A stretch of 64,000 bases of DNA from Triatoma infestans (taxonomy: Eukaryota; Arthropoda; Insecta; Hemiptera; Reduviidae): contig JAAEAF010003524.1 in the NCBI GenBank assembly GCA_011037195.1, positions 1 through 64,000 of the forward strand, in the 5' to 3' direction. Within the stretch, counting starts at the first letter, position 1. Each line of letters starts with the position of its first letter. Positions 14,101-29,100 of the stretch are shown here, one piece after another. The notes under the pieces were generated by a model that saw nothing but the letters and a program-made list of their open reading frames with translations, was not told the origin of the DNA and ran no database searches. Made by a program: the position numbers and the translations under genes.

Positions 14101-17100
14101 ACCAACCTATACTAATCTAGCCAGATAGAGAAGTGATGGTCAGTTATGTTATGGTCCGGTAGAGCGCTCTAAAAACACTGAACCAACTACATTATATAAA
14201 ATTTGAAATTAACCCCATAAATTCCGCACAACTATCCAAAAGTAATTTTTTGGGGAAAAATAAGTCAAATAAAAGTAATAAGATTTTCTCTGTGATGTTA
14301 GCATACCAAATTTAAAGAAAATTGTAACCGTTTTTAGAGAAAATTCCAAAAAACTCAAAAAACTATTCTGCAAAATAGCATTTCCGGTTAACCTTTTTTT
14401 TTTTTTTTTTAAATTTGGAATTCTATTAAGGCTTCTACTGTGAATTAATTTTATGTTAGTGGTCAAACTATATATTAATACAAAGGCTGTGGTACTTTAG
14501 AGGAAAGCATTACCTACTAAAAAGAACCCCTCCCCCCAGAACCCCGAAAAATCAATTTTCCTATGAAAATGTTTCAAATAGAAGTGATAGATATTTATTT
14601 GGGTAGATTGGAAGTTTAAAGAAAATCGTTGGAGCCGTTTTCGAGAAAAATCGCCAAAAACTGAAACAAACCTTTCGGGAATAGTTGCACTTCCGTTGAT
14701 GAATTTTGCCCGAAAGCTACTTTGCGATCGAATCTAAGTTTGAGCTTCTTGCGACTATTCGTTTCTGAGAAATTCTGATAATACAGACATACCCACACAT
14801 ATATAGACCATTCGCAAAACATTTTTTTCGTATTCTAGGGAGCCCCCAAAACATGTTATTTCCGGTGAAAACTCAATTTCGAAAATCTGACAGAATCGCA
14901 ATATTTCCTCTTATTAAGGAGTAAGATAAAATAATAAAGAACCCGATATACTCCTTTTTTATGAAGAAAAGTAGAACTAGAAGCTTTCATTGCTTTTGTA
15001 TAAAAGAACTCTCCGCTTGGATTCCAGGTTCTTTATTTTTTTTTCTAATCATTTGCTTAAATTTTGCGTTCAATGGTATTTGTGCTACTAATAACGGCTC
15101 TTTGCTATTGCCACTGACGAAGCCGACCTAAGATCGATCAAAATTCATCAACCGGAAGGGCTTGCTTTACCATATGGCTTTTACTGTTTTGTTTGTTTGT
15201 TTTTTTTTTCTTGCTAATTTCTGGAAAATGGGTCCATTTATTTTGAACTTCGCAAACTAACTAAACTCGTAAAGAATATCAATGTTACTTTGAAATATTT
15301 TTCAATTTCTGGGAGCAGTAACGTTGAGTATATCTCTAATGTAGAATAGAAATAATTTTATTTGCTTAAGATTAAATCTTGTACAAATTGGTAAGCATAT
15401 AAAAAATAGTACAAACGGTACGGATGAGTCCATATATTGTGGCAGCAAGGAGTATATAAACGTAAATTGTATTCCTTAATGATAGGCAGAATATAATATA
15501 GAAAGACACATATAAAACAACAACAAACGAAATACATATATATCAAATAGCAACTGCTTAATCTAAGAAAATCAATAATCTGTTTTAACACTGTAACGCA
15601 TTATATTATTTTGCATAACTCACTTAAACCGCACTTTTGAGAAACACAACCACTTAAAATATCCACAACTGGGAGAATCCACACACGTTCAAGGCTGTAC
15701 AGCTATATTATTGTAAACCTTCAGCGAGGTGACAAGGAAAGCAAAAACGTTGTTCAGTTTCTGAGTGTCACATCTCTAATGTAATCACTTCAATGTATGT
15801 AAGTTTCTTTTGGTCTTCTATAACATCCACTAAATGCACTGCTTGGTATTGCTTTTATAAATTTTAATGGGGCTAAAAGGTTCTGTCGTCCTCACGCGTT
15901 GGTCGAGTGGCTAGCACACTCGCCTTTCGTGCGAGAATTCAGGGTTCGATTCCCAGTGAAGGCAAAGTCGGTGTTGACCCAGCATCGTGATGAAAAGTGG
16001 GAAGCTACAATGAGTAGCGCCCTAGGTAGCGGAGGCCGGAATTAAACGGCATGGGAACTGCGGCATGCTTACCACACGCCTCACCCATTCAAATCGCCGT
16101 CTGGCTAGCCTTGGCCCTTCATGGGCTGTTGCGCCATCGGGGGGAAAAAAAGGTGCTGTCATATATCACATTCAAGCAGTCCTTTTCTCCTAAACCAACC
16201 AGTAAAATCCACCGCCTATTTAACACAATATTATCTTTATGTTGACCAACTTAAAATGTGTAAATAATTAACGTGAAGAAAATTTGTAATACCACTGCAG
16301 TAAGATATATGTCTATATAAAATAACAATTCCGGCAATTAATATTTATAAAACTCCGTCAAGAAAAAGACTCCGCTACCGTTTCACAATCAACTTATTAT
16401 CTATAAGATAGAAAGAGAAAAACATCTATAAAAGCGCCTGTTTCCTTACCCGTGAGACACAAGAAATAACCCCAAAGCAAGCTGTAGATGCCATTTCACC
16501 ATCATCACCTTAATACAGAACTGTAAAGGTGTCCGTGTATTTAGTATACAATTTTAAATTCATACCTGACCAGACACCCTTTCTTTTCTTATAAATGAAA
16601 ATTTGTCCTAACTTAGCAAATGTACTACAACATAGAGAAGTATTCTAAGACTGTGGATATACTCACTTCTCCATATTTTACAGTGATCTCTAAATCTGCA
16701 AGACTACCGTCCAGTATCTTCTCCTCAAATAGCGGTTGTTTTTAATATCCAAGACAGAAAAGCGTTAAAAAAAAAACATATAAAAAACAAGAGTACACTA
16801 TTTCTGAACATTACTAGTATATCACCTTCAAAAGTAGAACTAATCCGCTATTTAGGATTAATCATACATTGACAAACGGCTTACCTGGGTTCCCCCCACA
16901 CGTAACTTAAAAGCAAATTTTAACAAAGGATTTAAAATATGCCCCTCCCCTTTTCTGCATACATTTTTTTCCCCATAACCCACCCAGTGAATGAAATGTC
17001 GATGGCCTTGAAATATAAATAATGAGTGAACGCTAATATATATATATTCAAAAGAGAGAGAAAAAAAATAGTTTTTTCTTATTATTTTTCTTACGAATTT

Positions 17101-20100
17101 AATTACGTTTGGATAAAGATAAACACAATCATTTTCTTGTCAATTCAATTCAATTATCATTGCTATGATATTAGTTGACTAATTGACTAAAATACGATTA
17201 GTTGATATTGTTGATTTATTGATTCAATAACAATTTTACTTCTTGTCTACGATTAGATTCTTTATTAATTTAAGGCGTGTCAACACTACGATCATTGGGC
17301 CTGGAGCATTCTCAGTACCTGCCGGCATTCGGACAGTGTACTCTCGTTTCAGATAACCTTGTCCCTCACCAGACAGTGAACTATAGGGGCTCCTAGGGAG
17401 GGAAATCTAAGGCAGCACAACTGGACCAAACCTGAGACCTCCACGAGGGTGTCCAGTGCACTAACCACTCACCTAACTCTTCCCTTTTTTTATATTATTA
17501 TTATTATTAAAGTCAATTTTAGAATTTATAAGAAGTAAATTTTTAATTTACAAAAATGGCTTTGTGCAGAGAAGATCTCCAAAGAGCGCATGTCTTGGGC
17601 AAATGAACAGCACAGGATCCATGCTTACCGATATCCTTGGAGTGATGCGGTATACGATTCACGATGGTTTCCAAAATTAAGGAACACTGTTTGTCTTGTT
17701 CGGAGAGAAAAGGTAGTTGATTGACCGAGATTTGTATCGATTCTTTTTTTCGTCGTGGTAATCGTGTTTTGGAGCCTGCATGTCATCGCTTCCGAAGTAC
17801 AGGATCAATATATAGCTCAATCGCTCCCTAAAGTTCAGTAGCTAGGTGCAGAAATCATATTTAATCTCTTAGCGTTAGATCTTCTACAATTTTAGACAGA
17901 TAAATGGCGTACTTAGTGTAGAGATGAAAGGGGGGAACAACTTGTTCAATTTACTATATACGACTCACACTGCCTTTTAAAAAGCAGCCAACTAGGTATG
18001 CGGACGAATGAACGTCAATGTGTGAACATAGTGAACTGAATGTCGTTCAAGAATGGAGCCTTGTCTTTGTGCAAACTGTAATAAATGTTCTTCTTCGAGT
18101 TTGTGGTCCAGATGGCTCTATTTACTGGAGAAAATTTCGTTTTTGTGTTTGATAATTCACGTTCCTACTTTGCTCAAGAAGTCATCCTTTATAGGAGGAG
18201 CAAATATAGTTTACCACAATTAACTGACTAGCACTTCTCCCGATAACATCCCACTTAACATATATGTACATATTTTAGGGAGACGTGTTAAATTTGTTCG
18301 TCGGTTCCAATCTATGTGGAACTGCTTCGAATTACTTAATAATTAAAAGAACTAACGGATATTATGCTCCTTTAAGGTCAGAAAAGTTTTATAATTGGAT
18401 AATATTCTTTATTTCAGATGGATACAAAGATTTCAATAGTTTAAAAGAAAAAAATGGAAATCTAAAGACATTATTATCAATAGGAGGTACGACTGAAGGA
18501 TCTACTAGATTTAGCCAGATTGCTGAATCTGAGGATAAAAGGAATTATTTTACAAAGAGTGCCATAGAGTTATTGAGGAAACATAATTTCGATGGAATAA
18601 ATTTAGATTGGCAATTTCCTACTGTTGGCCTCGGAAGTAAGAAAGAGGATTTAGGGAATTATGTTAAGTTGGCACAGGTAATAAAGATTGGTATTTATTT
18701 ATGTAGAGCTTAAAAACTTTTTTTTTAATTGTTTACTATTTACTAGTATTTATAAACATAATTAAGCACCTTCAAATTACTACCGAAAAAGTAAGAAATA
18801 AGATGACGTATAGCATAGGAGGTAGAGGCGTGGCCAAGTAAAAATATAACCGTTACCGGTTAGAGTAGGAGGGTATTCCCGTCCTAGACCTTGAATTTAT
18901 TTGTCCAAATAAAGAATGTCATTTTGTTTGTATGTTACTTAAAAAAAAAGATGATATTTACTTCTTAAACATTTTTCTAGGATCTGGCCTGATCACAATC
19001 ACGAAACCCTAAATAATAGAATAATAGAAATTAATATATTAAGATTGGAACAAGAAAATTTTAATATTCTTATTAAATATGCTAATATAGAGCAAGGTCT
19101 TAACTAAATTAATTATTTCTTGGGTTAATTCTGTTTGGTACTTAGGGAACTATATGAAGTTGATACATGTAATAAAACTAGAATTTTTACGTACTATTTA
19201 TAAAGGTACTACTGCGATATTACAACTGTAGATCCCACTGCGGTACTTATCAATGTGGAAATCACGACCTCTGTTAATTTCAGCACATCATCTAAATGTT
19301 GAATGATGAAATGTTTTTGGTGTGTTGAGTTGTTGTGTGTTTGTAGTAGTAGTTGGTGTAGCACGAGCGGTTTAGTAAAAGGGCTTGTGTTTGTAAGTTT
19401 TAAGAGAGAGAAGTAATAAGAATAATTAAGAAAACACTGGTAGATTAAATTAAATATATTCTTTAAAGATATTTAAATGCTATTCAATAACATAGCTTAT
19501 TAATTTACTGCAATTAGTTGGAATAAACTCTTATGTTATAACTTAAACTGCCACTGATTCTAAGAGAGCGAAAAACAAGTGTTCTGCTTGAATGTCTGTT
19601 TCAGACTGTGTTGAAGGAATGTCTTCTAATTGTTCGTTCAAATCTTCCCCTTTGAGAAGAAGGGGTAGACAATGCTAACAAGGTTCATGAACTCTTCCTG
19701 TAACTGTACTCTTCTACCTATTGTACCCTTTTCTGCCATCGAGCTTGCATTTTCTTCATATCGTAATTTTCTTTAATTAAAATAGATATAATTTCTTGTA
19801 TCCATCACAATGAACAGGCCTTCGATGATGGCCTGGATCACCAAAGTGGTTGTAAGCGCTGGATATACTGAGCCTCATTCAGTCCTAGTTTAAAAGCGTA
19901 TATTCATAGCTCTACTTCTTTATTAAAGTTCCACAATTTTTAAGAATTAAAAAAAAACTGGTATGAAACACTCACTTTAATTAATAAAATTTAATCAAGA
20001 CAATTTCTTTAATAGCAACTTTACAATATTTAGTTTTGCTGCTCATAAAAATGGTGGTGAGGATTTTACTTGTATAGCTGAGCGCCATTTATGAGGAGCG

Positions 20101-23100
20101 TTCTATATTAAAACCAACAAAGCGTGATTCATTTTGTTTTTAAATTTTTTTTTATTGATTTTACACCTGTTATATGCTTAACAACAGTAAATTTGTTAAT
20201 TGTGGACAATTAATAGAAACGAGAGCGGAGTAATGAAACTCTCACGAGGCCACTGATGTTTTAGTCTTCGTGTAGAATTGATAGGATTAGTGTGGGATGC
20301 AAGTTCACGGACGAGAGGATTGACATGAGAGGATAAACTGTGTGAAATTTGTTGTAACGGAATATGATTTCTTGACGGACATATGGTATAGTCTGTATGG
20401 ATTATATGATTGGAGACAAAGAAAGAAGCTAAAATGATTTTGCAGAGGATTTTGGATTGGAGTGTTTGGATATGATTCTAATTAGATCGTTTGGTTGAAC
20501 CCCACAGTTCTGCGCCGTAAACCCAAATAGGTTTAAGTATGACTTTGTAAATTAGAAGTTTGTTAGTAAGTGTTAGGTTAGATCGTTTGTCAAGTAATCG
20601 CATCAGCATTTTATAACGTTGAAGTAGTGCTCATCGTTTGAGTCTAGTATGTAGATTCCAAGTATAGTCCTAAGTAACGAACTTTTTGTACTGGGGGCAA
20701 GGCGACATTGTCATAATAAACTGGAGCAGTAGTGAGTCGTCGGAGAGTGAAAGAAATGGTTTTGCTCTTTTCGGCATTGATTTTTATTCCCCATTTGTTG
20801 AAACATTGTTGAAGTGAATTCAGATGAGCTGTAGATTGCGAGTTGCTATTACAGGATTATTATATGTAGTAAGAATGGCAGTAAAAGCGAATGAGTAGAG
20901 AGTGGCGGTATGTGGCATAGTTGGCATATCAGCTACATAAATGGAGTAAAGGACGGGTCTAAGAATACTTCCTTGGGGTACACCAGCAAATATAGGATGG
21001 AAATTGGAGAAGGATGATTTATAGCTGACCCTGAAGTAGCTGTCAGTCGGGTAGGATTTTAGTACCAAGTAATAAGATTATGGTTACCTCTCAGCTTCCA
21101 CATCAAGCCCCGATGCCAGACACGGTATGTGGCATAGTTGGCATATCAGCTACATAAATGGAGTAAAGGACGGGTCTAAGAATACTTCCTTGGGGTACAC
21201 CAGCAAATACAGGATGGAAATTGGAGAAGGATGATTTATAGCTGACCCTGAAGTAGCTGTCAGTCGGGTAGGATTTTAGTACCAAGTAATAAGATTATAG
21301 TTACCTCTCAGCTTCCACATCAAGCCCGGATGCCAGACACGATCGAATGCTTGCGCAACATCCAAGAAGGCCACGCAATATTTCTTCTGCTCGAGGGAGG
21401 AAGAGATGATGTCTTTAACACGCTGACACTGCTGAATGGTAGAGTGTGAAGCCCTAAATCCGAATCAATAATCTGGAATGATGTTTTATGGAATGAAAAT
21501 TTAAATTTAAATAATTGACGACAGCCCTCTAAAATCAATTTCTTTAGAAAAATAAACGTGATACGTTTCTGTCTATACAGCAATCATTCCAAGTTTAAAG
21601 AAAATCGTTGTAACAGTTTTCGAGAAAATTACAACAACAAAAAAAAACTCAAAAACCTATTCTGTAAAATCACACTTCAGGTATACCGATTTTCTTCAAA
21701 ACTGGAATTATTCTATCAATGCTTCTAATGGGTATATTGTTATATAGGTGGTAAAACCATATATTATACCGAAGTGAAATAACTTATTTCCTAAAGTTTA
21801 GAGGAATGCGTAACGCTATCCTTCGTCCCCCCTCCCCCTAGAACCATCGGGAAAATGTTTCAAATAAAAGTGATAGGTATTAGTGTAAATAAAATACGAA
21901 AATTAAAGAAAATCGTTGAAACCATTTTCAAGAAAATCACGAAAAAATTGGACACATTTAGTAGAGTTGGATCTTCCGGTTGATAGGATTTTGCCAGAAA
22001 TTTTCGTGTCTGATACGATGGTAGTGCTTTTTCGTATTCAGGAGATTCCAAAACATATATTTTCCTGTAAAAACTCAATTTCGAAAATCTGACACGATCG
22101 CAATATAATACTTCCTCTTATTTAGGAATAAGAGAAAGTAAACAAAACTATTCGAAAGAATTGATCAAACAAATTATAACATGCAATTTTGTTTCTTATT
22201 ATTTCCAGTCTTTATCAGAGGGATTTGCAAATGAAGCCAAAGAAACAAATAAAACTCGTTTAATGGTGACAATGACTGTGCCATCAGAAATTGAATACAT
22301 TGACAACGGTTATGATCTTCTTAATTTACAGAAGTAAGTATTTATATGTAAAATAATTGTATACAATATGGAAAAATTTACTTGCCAATAAAATGATGAC
22401 CATGTTTCTTTTAGATATATAGACTTTTTCAATTTACTAACATATGATTACCATCTATCTTTTGAACACAATGTGAACCATCATGCTCCTTTATATTCTC
22501 TACCTAAAGAAAATAATACCAATCTTAATGCGGTAACTTTTACTATTTATAATTTATAAATAGCTATATATTTAATATATTATATGATTAGTGACTTCTT
22601 TTTTTTTTTTTGTTCTATTGTTTTGATAAAAGGATGCAACAATTCAGCATCTATTGAAGAAAGGAGTGATGAGTGAGAAATTAAATCTAGGTATTCCAAA
22701 TTTTGGAAGAAATTATAAACTAGAAAATGTAGACAAATATGATCTTGGTGCACCATCAAAAGGTGGTCAAGGAAGCAAGGAGTTCAGCTCTTATTATGAT
22801 GTAAGTTTTTTTTAAACAAAAACAAATTTGGTGTGTAATATTCACACAATTTTTTCTCTTACTGTAATTTACAAAATTTTAATGGACAAATTTTATAGTT
22901 TAGAATAATAAATTTAATGAAATTTGTCGATATTTTTATGGAGAAAATTGCGACGACTGAACAAATTGTTCAGTAATTTTGGATTAAGGGGATCTCAAAA
23001 TGGATATTTCCGGTGAAAACTCGATATTGAAAAAATTTGGCAAGATTACAATACTTTCTCTTACGGAAAGTAAAAAAAAAAACAAAAAAAAAAAATAAGA

Positions 23101-26100
23101 AAATCCTTCCCCAAATTTTACAACATTGAATTCTTCTTAATTCTACTTACCAAAGAATCTCTTTAAAATCAATTTGTCCAGAAAAATGAGACGAATAAAA
23201 GTGATTAACCAGAAGAGTGTATAGAAAATCCAGAGGAGCTATTTTGAAGAAAATCTCAATGTAAAATTGTACTTTCTGATAAGGGATTTTGAACGAAACG
23301 TCCTGTCGAATCCGTTCAGCTTACTGTGTGTGATTTTACTTTTCACCTTTTTATTTTTCAAATCGTATTCACACATACGCACAGAGATGTCAATTTCTAA
23401 AAAATAAAAATCTTTCTCAGACTCGCAATACTCCCTCCTGAAACAGTAAGAGAAGGTAAAATTTGCGAGGGGCACACTTAAGCTATTTTCAACCTTATGT
23501 ATACAAACGAACTACTAACACCATTTTTTTATCATGAAATTAATTTGAAATTTGTCCCATTCTACATATATAAATGAATTATTTAAACTGATTTCAGATT
23601 TGTAAAACTACAAAAGAAGGAAATTGGACTATAGTACATGTAAACGAAACAGCTATGTTGCCATATGCTTACAAAGATGAAGACTGGGTAGGATTTGATG
23701 ATGAAGAGAGTGCATATGCAAAGGTAATTTTTTTTTATTACCAAAATTGCCTCATGAATGAAAAACTATATATTTTCTTAAAGCATATGAGAAAATATTT
23801 CCACTATCTTACAGAATGTATAGTATTTTCAATAACTACTATTTTTACTTTCTCTTGCTCCTAGTAAGAGGAAGTATTGTAATCGTGTCAAATTTTCGAT
23901 ATCGAGTTTTCACCGGAAATATCCGTTTTGAGGTCCCCTGAGTCCAAAAAAGTGGTTTTTAGTGAATGGTCTGGTCTGTATGTGTGTGTGTGTGTGTGTG
24001 TATGTATGTGAACAGAAAGCTCAAAAACCGAAAAATCGTATAAAGTTCAAACTTGATATTTACGTTTAGTATCACCATGGGATCTGACGGTGCGTTATGT
24101 GTCAATATTCCTCACCGGAAGTACTACTTTACTAGTTTTTTTTTACGTTTTTGCAATTTTCTCAAAAATGGCTCCGAAGATTTTCTTTAAACTTGCTATA
24201 TCAACTACACATACAAAGAGCTACAACTTTTATTTGAAACATTTCTCCAGGAAAATTCATTTAAGGGCACTTCTGGGGGAGGGCTGGGGTTAGGTTTTCA
24301 TCTTAACTGCTGTTTCAGTATATTAGACAATTCTGTCATCTAAATAATGTTAATTAGAATTAAATATGTTGTTGAAATTCCGAGTTTGAAAAAAAATAGA
24401 TAACCGGAAGTGCGTTTTTACTGAAATATAATTTTCAGTTTTCTGGTATTTTCTCGAAAATGGCTCCAACGATTTTCTTTAAACCAGCGTTGTTAACTAT
24501 ACATATAAAGAGCTACAACTTTTATTTGAAACTTTTCCCCTGATAAATTCATTTAAGGGGACTTTTGGGGGAGGGGGGTTATGTTTTTCTTTAAAATGCT
24601 ATCACAGTTGATTATACAATTCTGTCATCCAAATTGAAATAACTAGAAATTAATATATGACCCAAATTCCGAGTTTCAAGGAAATTAGTAAACCGGACAG
24701 TTTTACTGGACAGTGTTTTCACTTTTCGACGAATTTCATTAAATTTGGTACACTAACTATAAAATTTGTCAATTATAATTTTGAGTACTGGAGTAAGAGA
24801 AAGTTGTGTGAGTGTTTCACACCAGATTTTTTTTTTTAAAGACAATTATAAGAATAAGCAAACGATAAATTCTTACATAATGCCATTTTCTTCACTATTC
24901 AAAGTTAACTTAATAATGAAAGAAATAAATGATGAAAATATCCCATTTCCACAAGCTATTTACTGTTTCCGGTATATTACACTATTAAAAGAATGTGATA
25001 AGGATAAGACAAACCTTAACAATGTTACCATTAAAGAAAATTAGCGTTGACCTAATGTTTAACTCTCAAATAGTTCCATTGAAATAATCACTCTTTTCCT
25101 TAGATAGTAAATAACAAACTATAATATTATTATATACCAAAAAAAATCTGGTGTGAAACACTCACACAACTTTCTCTTACTCCAGTTCTCAAGAGTAGAA
25201 CTGACAAATTTCATAGTTTGTGTACCAAATGTAATGAATCCGTCGAAAGCGGGAAAAATTGCTCCACCCTCCCCCATAAGTGGCCTTAAATGAAGTTTCC
25301 CAGAGAAATATCAAGTTTCAACTTTCTATGGGTTTTCGTTCTTGATCTATGCTGTTCACATACATACACAGACACACGGACACACACAGAACATTTGCTA
25401 AAAACCACTTTCTTGGACTCAGGGGACCTTATTTTTGTACTCAGAGGACCTCACAACGGATATTTCCAGTGAAAACCCAATATCGAACCCCACCCTCCCC
25501 CATAAGTGGCCTTAAATGAATTTTCCCAGAGAAATGTTTCAAATAAAAGTTGTAGCTCTTTGTATGTGTAGTTGATATACCAAGTTTGAAGAAAATCGTT
25601 GGAGGCATTTTTGAGAAAATTGCAAAAATGTAAAAAAACCACTAAGTAAAGTGGTACTTCTGGTTGAGGAATTCTGACAGGTGACCCACTGTCAGATGCC
25701 ATGGTGATACCTAGACGGAATATGAAGTTTCAACTTTCTACGTGTTTTCGTTTTTGAGCTATGCTGTTCACAGACAGACACACACACATAGACCATTTGC
25801 TAAAAACCACTTTTTTGGACTTAGGGAACCTCAAAACGGATATTTCCTGTGAAAACTCGATATCGAAAATTTGACAAGATTACAATACTTCCTCTTACTA
25901 GGAGTAAGAGAAAGTAATTATTTTTAAATACGCTTGCATAAATTACACATAAAAAAAAGTTTCCGTAAACTTAGTATTTAAAAAAATTAATATTGGGTTT
26001 TAAAAACTTGGGCCGCCTTTATTTTTTAATAACTTGTAACAATCTCGCTTTCATGGTGTCTACAAGTTTTTTTTGATGAAAATGGTGGAATTTTATTCTA

Positions 26101-29100
26101 TTATTCTATTTTCAATTGTTCTCTGTTTTTCATATCACAAATCCTGACCCCTAATCAAAACTGCAACACGTTTGGCCAAACAGTTTAGCTCTCTACCACT
26201 TTCAACAGACTTTTTGCGGTGGTTTGTTACTGTGGACTAAATTTGGATCCTCCATTATATGCCAGAGAGCAAACAGCAATCGAAGCAGTGAACAGTAAGG
26301 GAAACCCAACGCCGAAAAGACGAAAAGCAGGGAAGGCCATGGCCATAGTTTTTTAAAGACGCTGAAGGAATCTTATTAATAGATTAACTAGCAAAGAGCA
26401 GGGCGATTAACGCCGAATATTATTCCAACCTTCTGGACCAGTTGTAGCAAAAAAGGCCAGGAATGGCGAAGAAGAAAGTTCTGTTACATCAGGACAACGC
26501 TCCCAGCCATAAAACTCTCAGTGTGATGGCTAAAATTCATGAACTGAAGTTGAAGTTTGAAGTAGTACCGCATGCATCCTATTCACCAGGCTTCGCCTCT
26601 TCGAATTTTAGTTTCTTGTTGGATGCTTTATGGGACTGAAGAAATGTTTTCAGGCAGCGAGATGCTTTGTTACTTCTGTACAACTTTGCGCTTAATATTT
26701 TGGGTCGTTGTCCTTTTGAAAGTGAATGAAAAGTATCTTCCAAACTTAACATTGGCCCACCTTTCTTCAAATTTTCTCTTACGATTCTGATATACAAATG
26801 TTGGTCTATTATTTTGTTAGTTTCTCCAATCTTCCGGCACTCATGGATCTCTAAAATCCATAATTCTATCCTTCTCCATGTTTGACCGCCTCTCATATTT
26901 TTCTATTTTAATCTTTCATTGGTTTCCGCCACATTTTTTATGCCTCCCATCTGAGCATCGGAAATACTACGGACGCCCAAGAAAGATAAGGGCTTCGCCA
27001 AATATTGCTTCGTAAAATGTTGGCGATTGATTTTGTTAATAAATGGTTTCTGCCCAGGTACTCATTCATGATTACGTACTTCATTTATTTTGTTACATAC
27101 CATTGAGGTGATTCAAATTGTAATCTCGTAGTAAATTTTCACTATTGTTGCGCACTTGTTGATGGTTCGTCCGTTATTGTTTTTAAAATTGCCTATTGTG
27201 AATCAATATTAAACAATGGTTAAGTTTGGCCGTTGTTAATGAAACAAGCAAAATGTTGGTTAGCTGGGGTCAAAAAAAAATCTTTTTTTATCTTTAAAAG
27301 CTTATTCTATCGACGTTTCGGGCATTCCTCAGGATCTGCATGAGAAAAAAAGAAGAAACAAAAAAATTACAAATATGTAGTGAGAAAGAAACAACAGAAT
27401 ATAATATACTACTATTATATTATCTACTCTATAATACTTCTGTTAATTTAACACTCTGTTGTTTCTCACTACATATTTGCCATTTTTCTTTTTCTTTCTT
27501 TGTTTTTTCGTGTGGATCCCGAGGAAGAACATGGGAGGTGTCCCAAACATCAGTAGAATAAACTTTCAAACATAACAACTTTTTTCTTTGGCTTCAGTAA
27601 ATCCACAATTTGCTCGCCTCTTATGTACTTTTTCTACCTTTGAAAGGCGACCAGCACGAGGCCTATTGGACACAATATTTAATTCTTCAAATCCTTTAAA
27701 TAATATAATGCGGCTGAATTTTTTTTTCATAATTTGACTTATTTTACACAAAGATTTGTCATCTTTATGTCAATTTGCTATAATTAATGTAAATAGAAGA
27801 AAGAACTTCAATTTTGACGGATTAATTAATACTGAACAGAATTTTTAAACTGTAGAAATTAGTCTTAAGATTCTATTATATTAATAAAACATTTTAAACA
27901 AAATATTCGTTAGTAATCATCTAAAATCTTAAGCTTATATGAGAATGGGATGATAGGTTTCAGACTCGTCATGAGATGGCGCTTGCAGCAATGCGCCATC
28001 TGTCTTTAGTAAATCTAAAAATTTGACAGAGCTACTTTACACTGTTTATTATCTTGACTGCTTAAAGTTAACAAGGTTTGCTATTTTCCAAGTTTGCAAA
28101 AAACTCTAAGTGCTAGCTGTGATAAAATATTTTTTATCAAAGGTTTAATCTTCTACAGAAATATAGACGGAGTTAGACGCAACATTAGGGGGAATCTGGT
28201 TTTTCATTTACAACTATCAAAATATAGGTAGCGGCTTCAAACGTGGTCGCACCAGCACTCAGGATGCTGAGCATCTGAAAGAACAAAATCGGCTACAACA
28301 GAAGAAATCATGCAAAAAAAGTCCACAGTACCATTATGAATGATTGCCGGTTGAAATTGACAGAGGTAGCTTGGATTGTTAGCATATCGAAAGAAGGGGC
28401 GCATCACATCCTAACTGAAATTTGGGGATGAGAAAACTGTCAGCTAGGTAGGTGCCGTCTTTGCTGACACCCAATCAAAACTGCAACACGTTTGGCAAAA
28501 CAATGTTTAGCTCTCTACGACTTTCAACAGACTTTTTGCGGCGGTTTGTTACTGTGGACGGAACCTGGATCCTCCATTATATGCCAGAGAGCAAACAGCA
28601 ATCGAAGCAGTGAACAGTAAGGGAAAACCAACGCCGAAAAGACGAAAAGCAGGGAAGGCCATAGCTTTTTAAAGACGCCAAAGGAATCTTATTAATAGAT
28701 TAACTAGCAAAGAGCAGGACGATTAACGCCGAATATTATTCTAACCTTCTGGACTAGTTGCAAAAAATTAAGCTAAAAAGGTCAGGACTGGCGAAGAATA
28801 AAGTTCTGTTTCATCAGGTCAACGCTCCCAGCCATAAAACTCGCAGTGTGATGGCTAAAATTCATGAATTGAAGTTTGAAGTTATGCACCCTATTCACCA
28901 GGCTTCGCCTCTTCGGATTTCAGTTTCTTCCCAAATATGAAAAAGACCATGCAGGGAGGAAACTTTTGTTGTTGTGGTGGTTGGTTCCGCAGAGCTGGAA
29001 AGCATTAGACATTTTTTGCATTACCTTTCTCTATTATTTTAAACTTTAGTTTCTAGTTTGGATGCCAGATTATTATTTTTTTTTTACATTAGATGTTTTA

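Noticed and set aside
15890..15965. Functional tRNA-Glu gene
   Set aside because: The acceptor stem does not close and the sequence continues into a repeated SINE body seen at four places.
18285..18713. 142-codon open frame as an independent gene
   Set aside because: It is exon 3 of gene 1 plus read-through into intron on both sides. The acceptor at 18417 and the match to gene 2 define the true exon.
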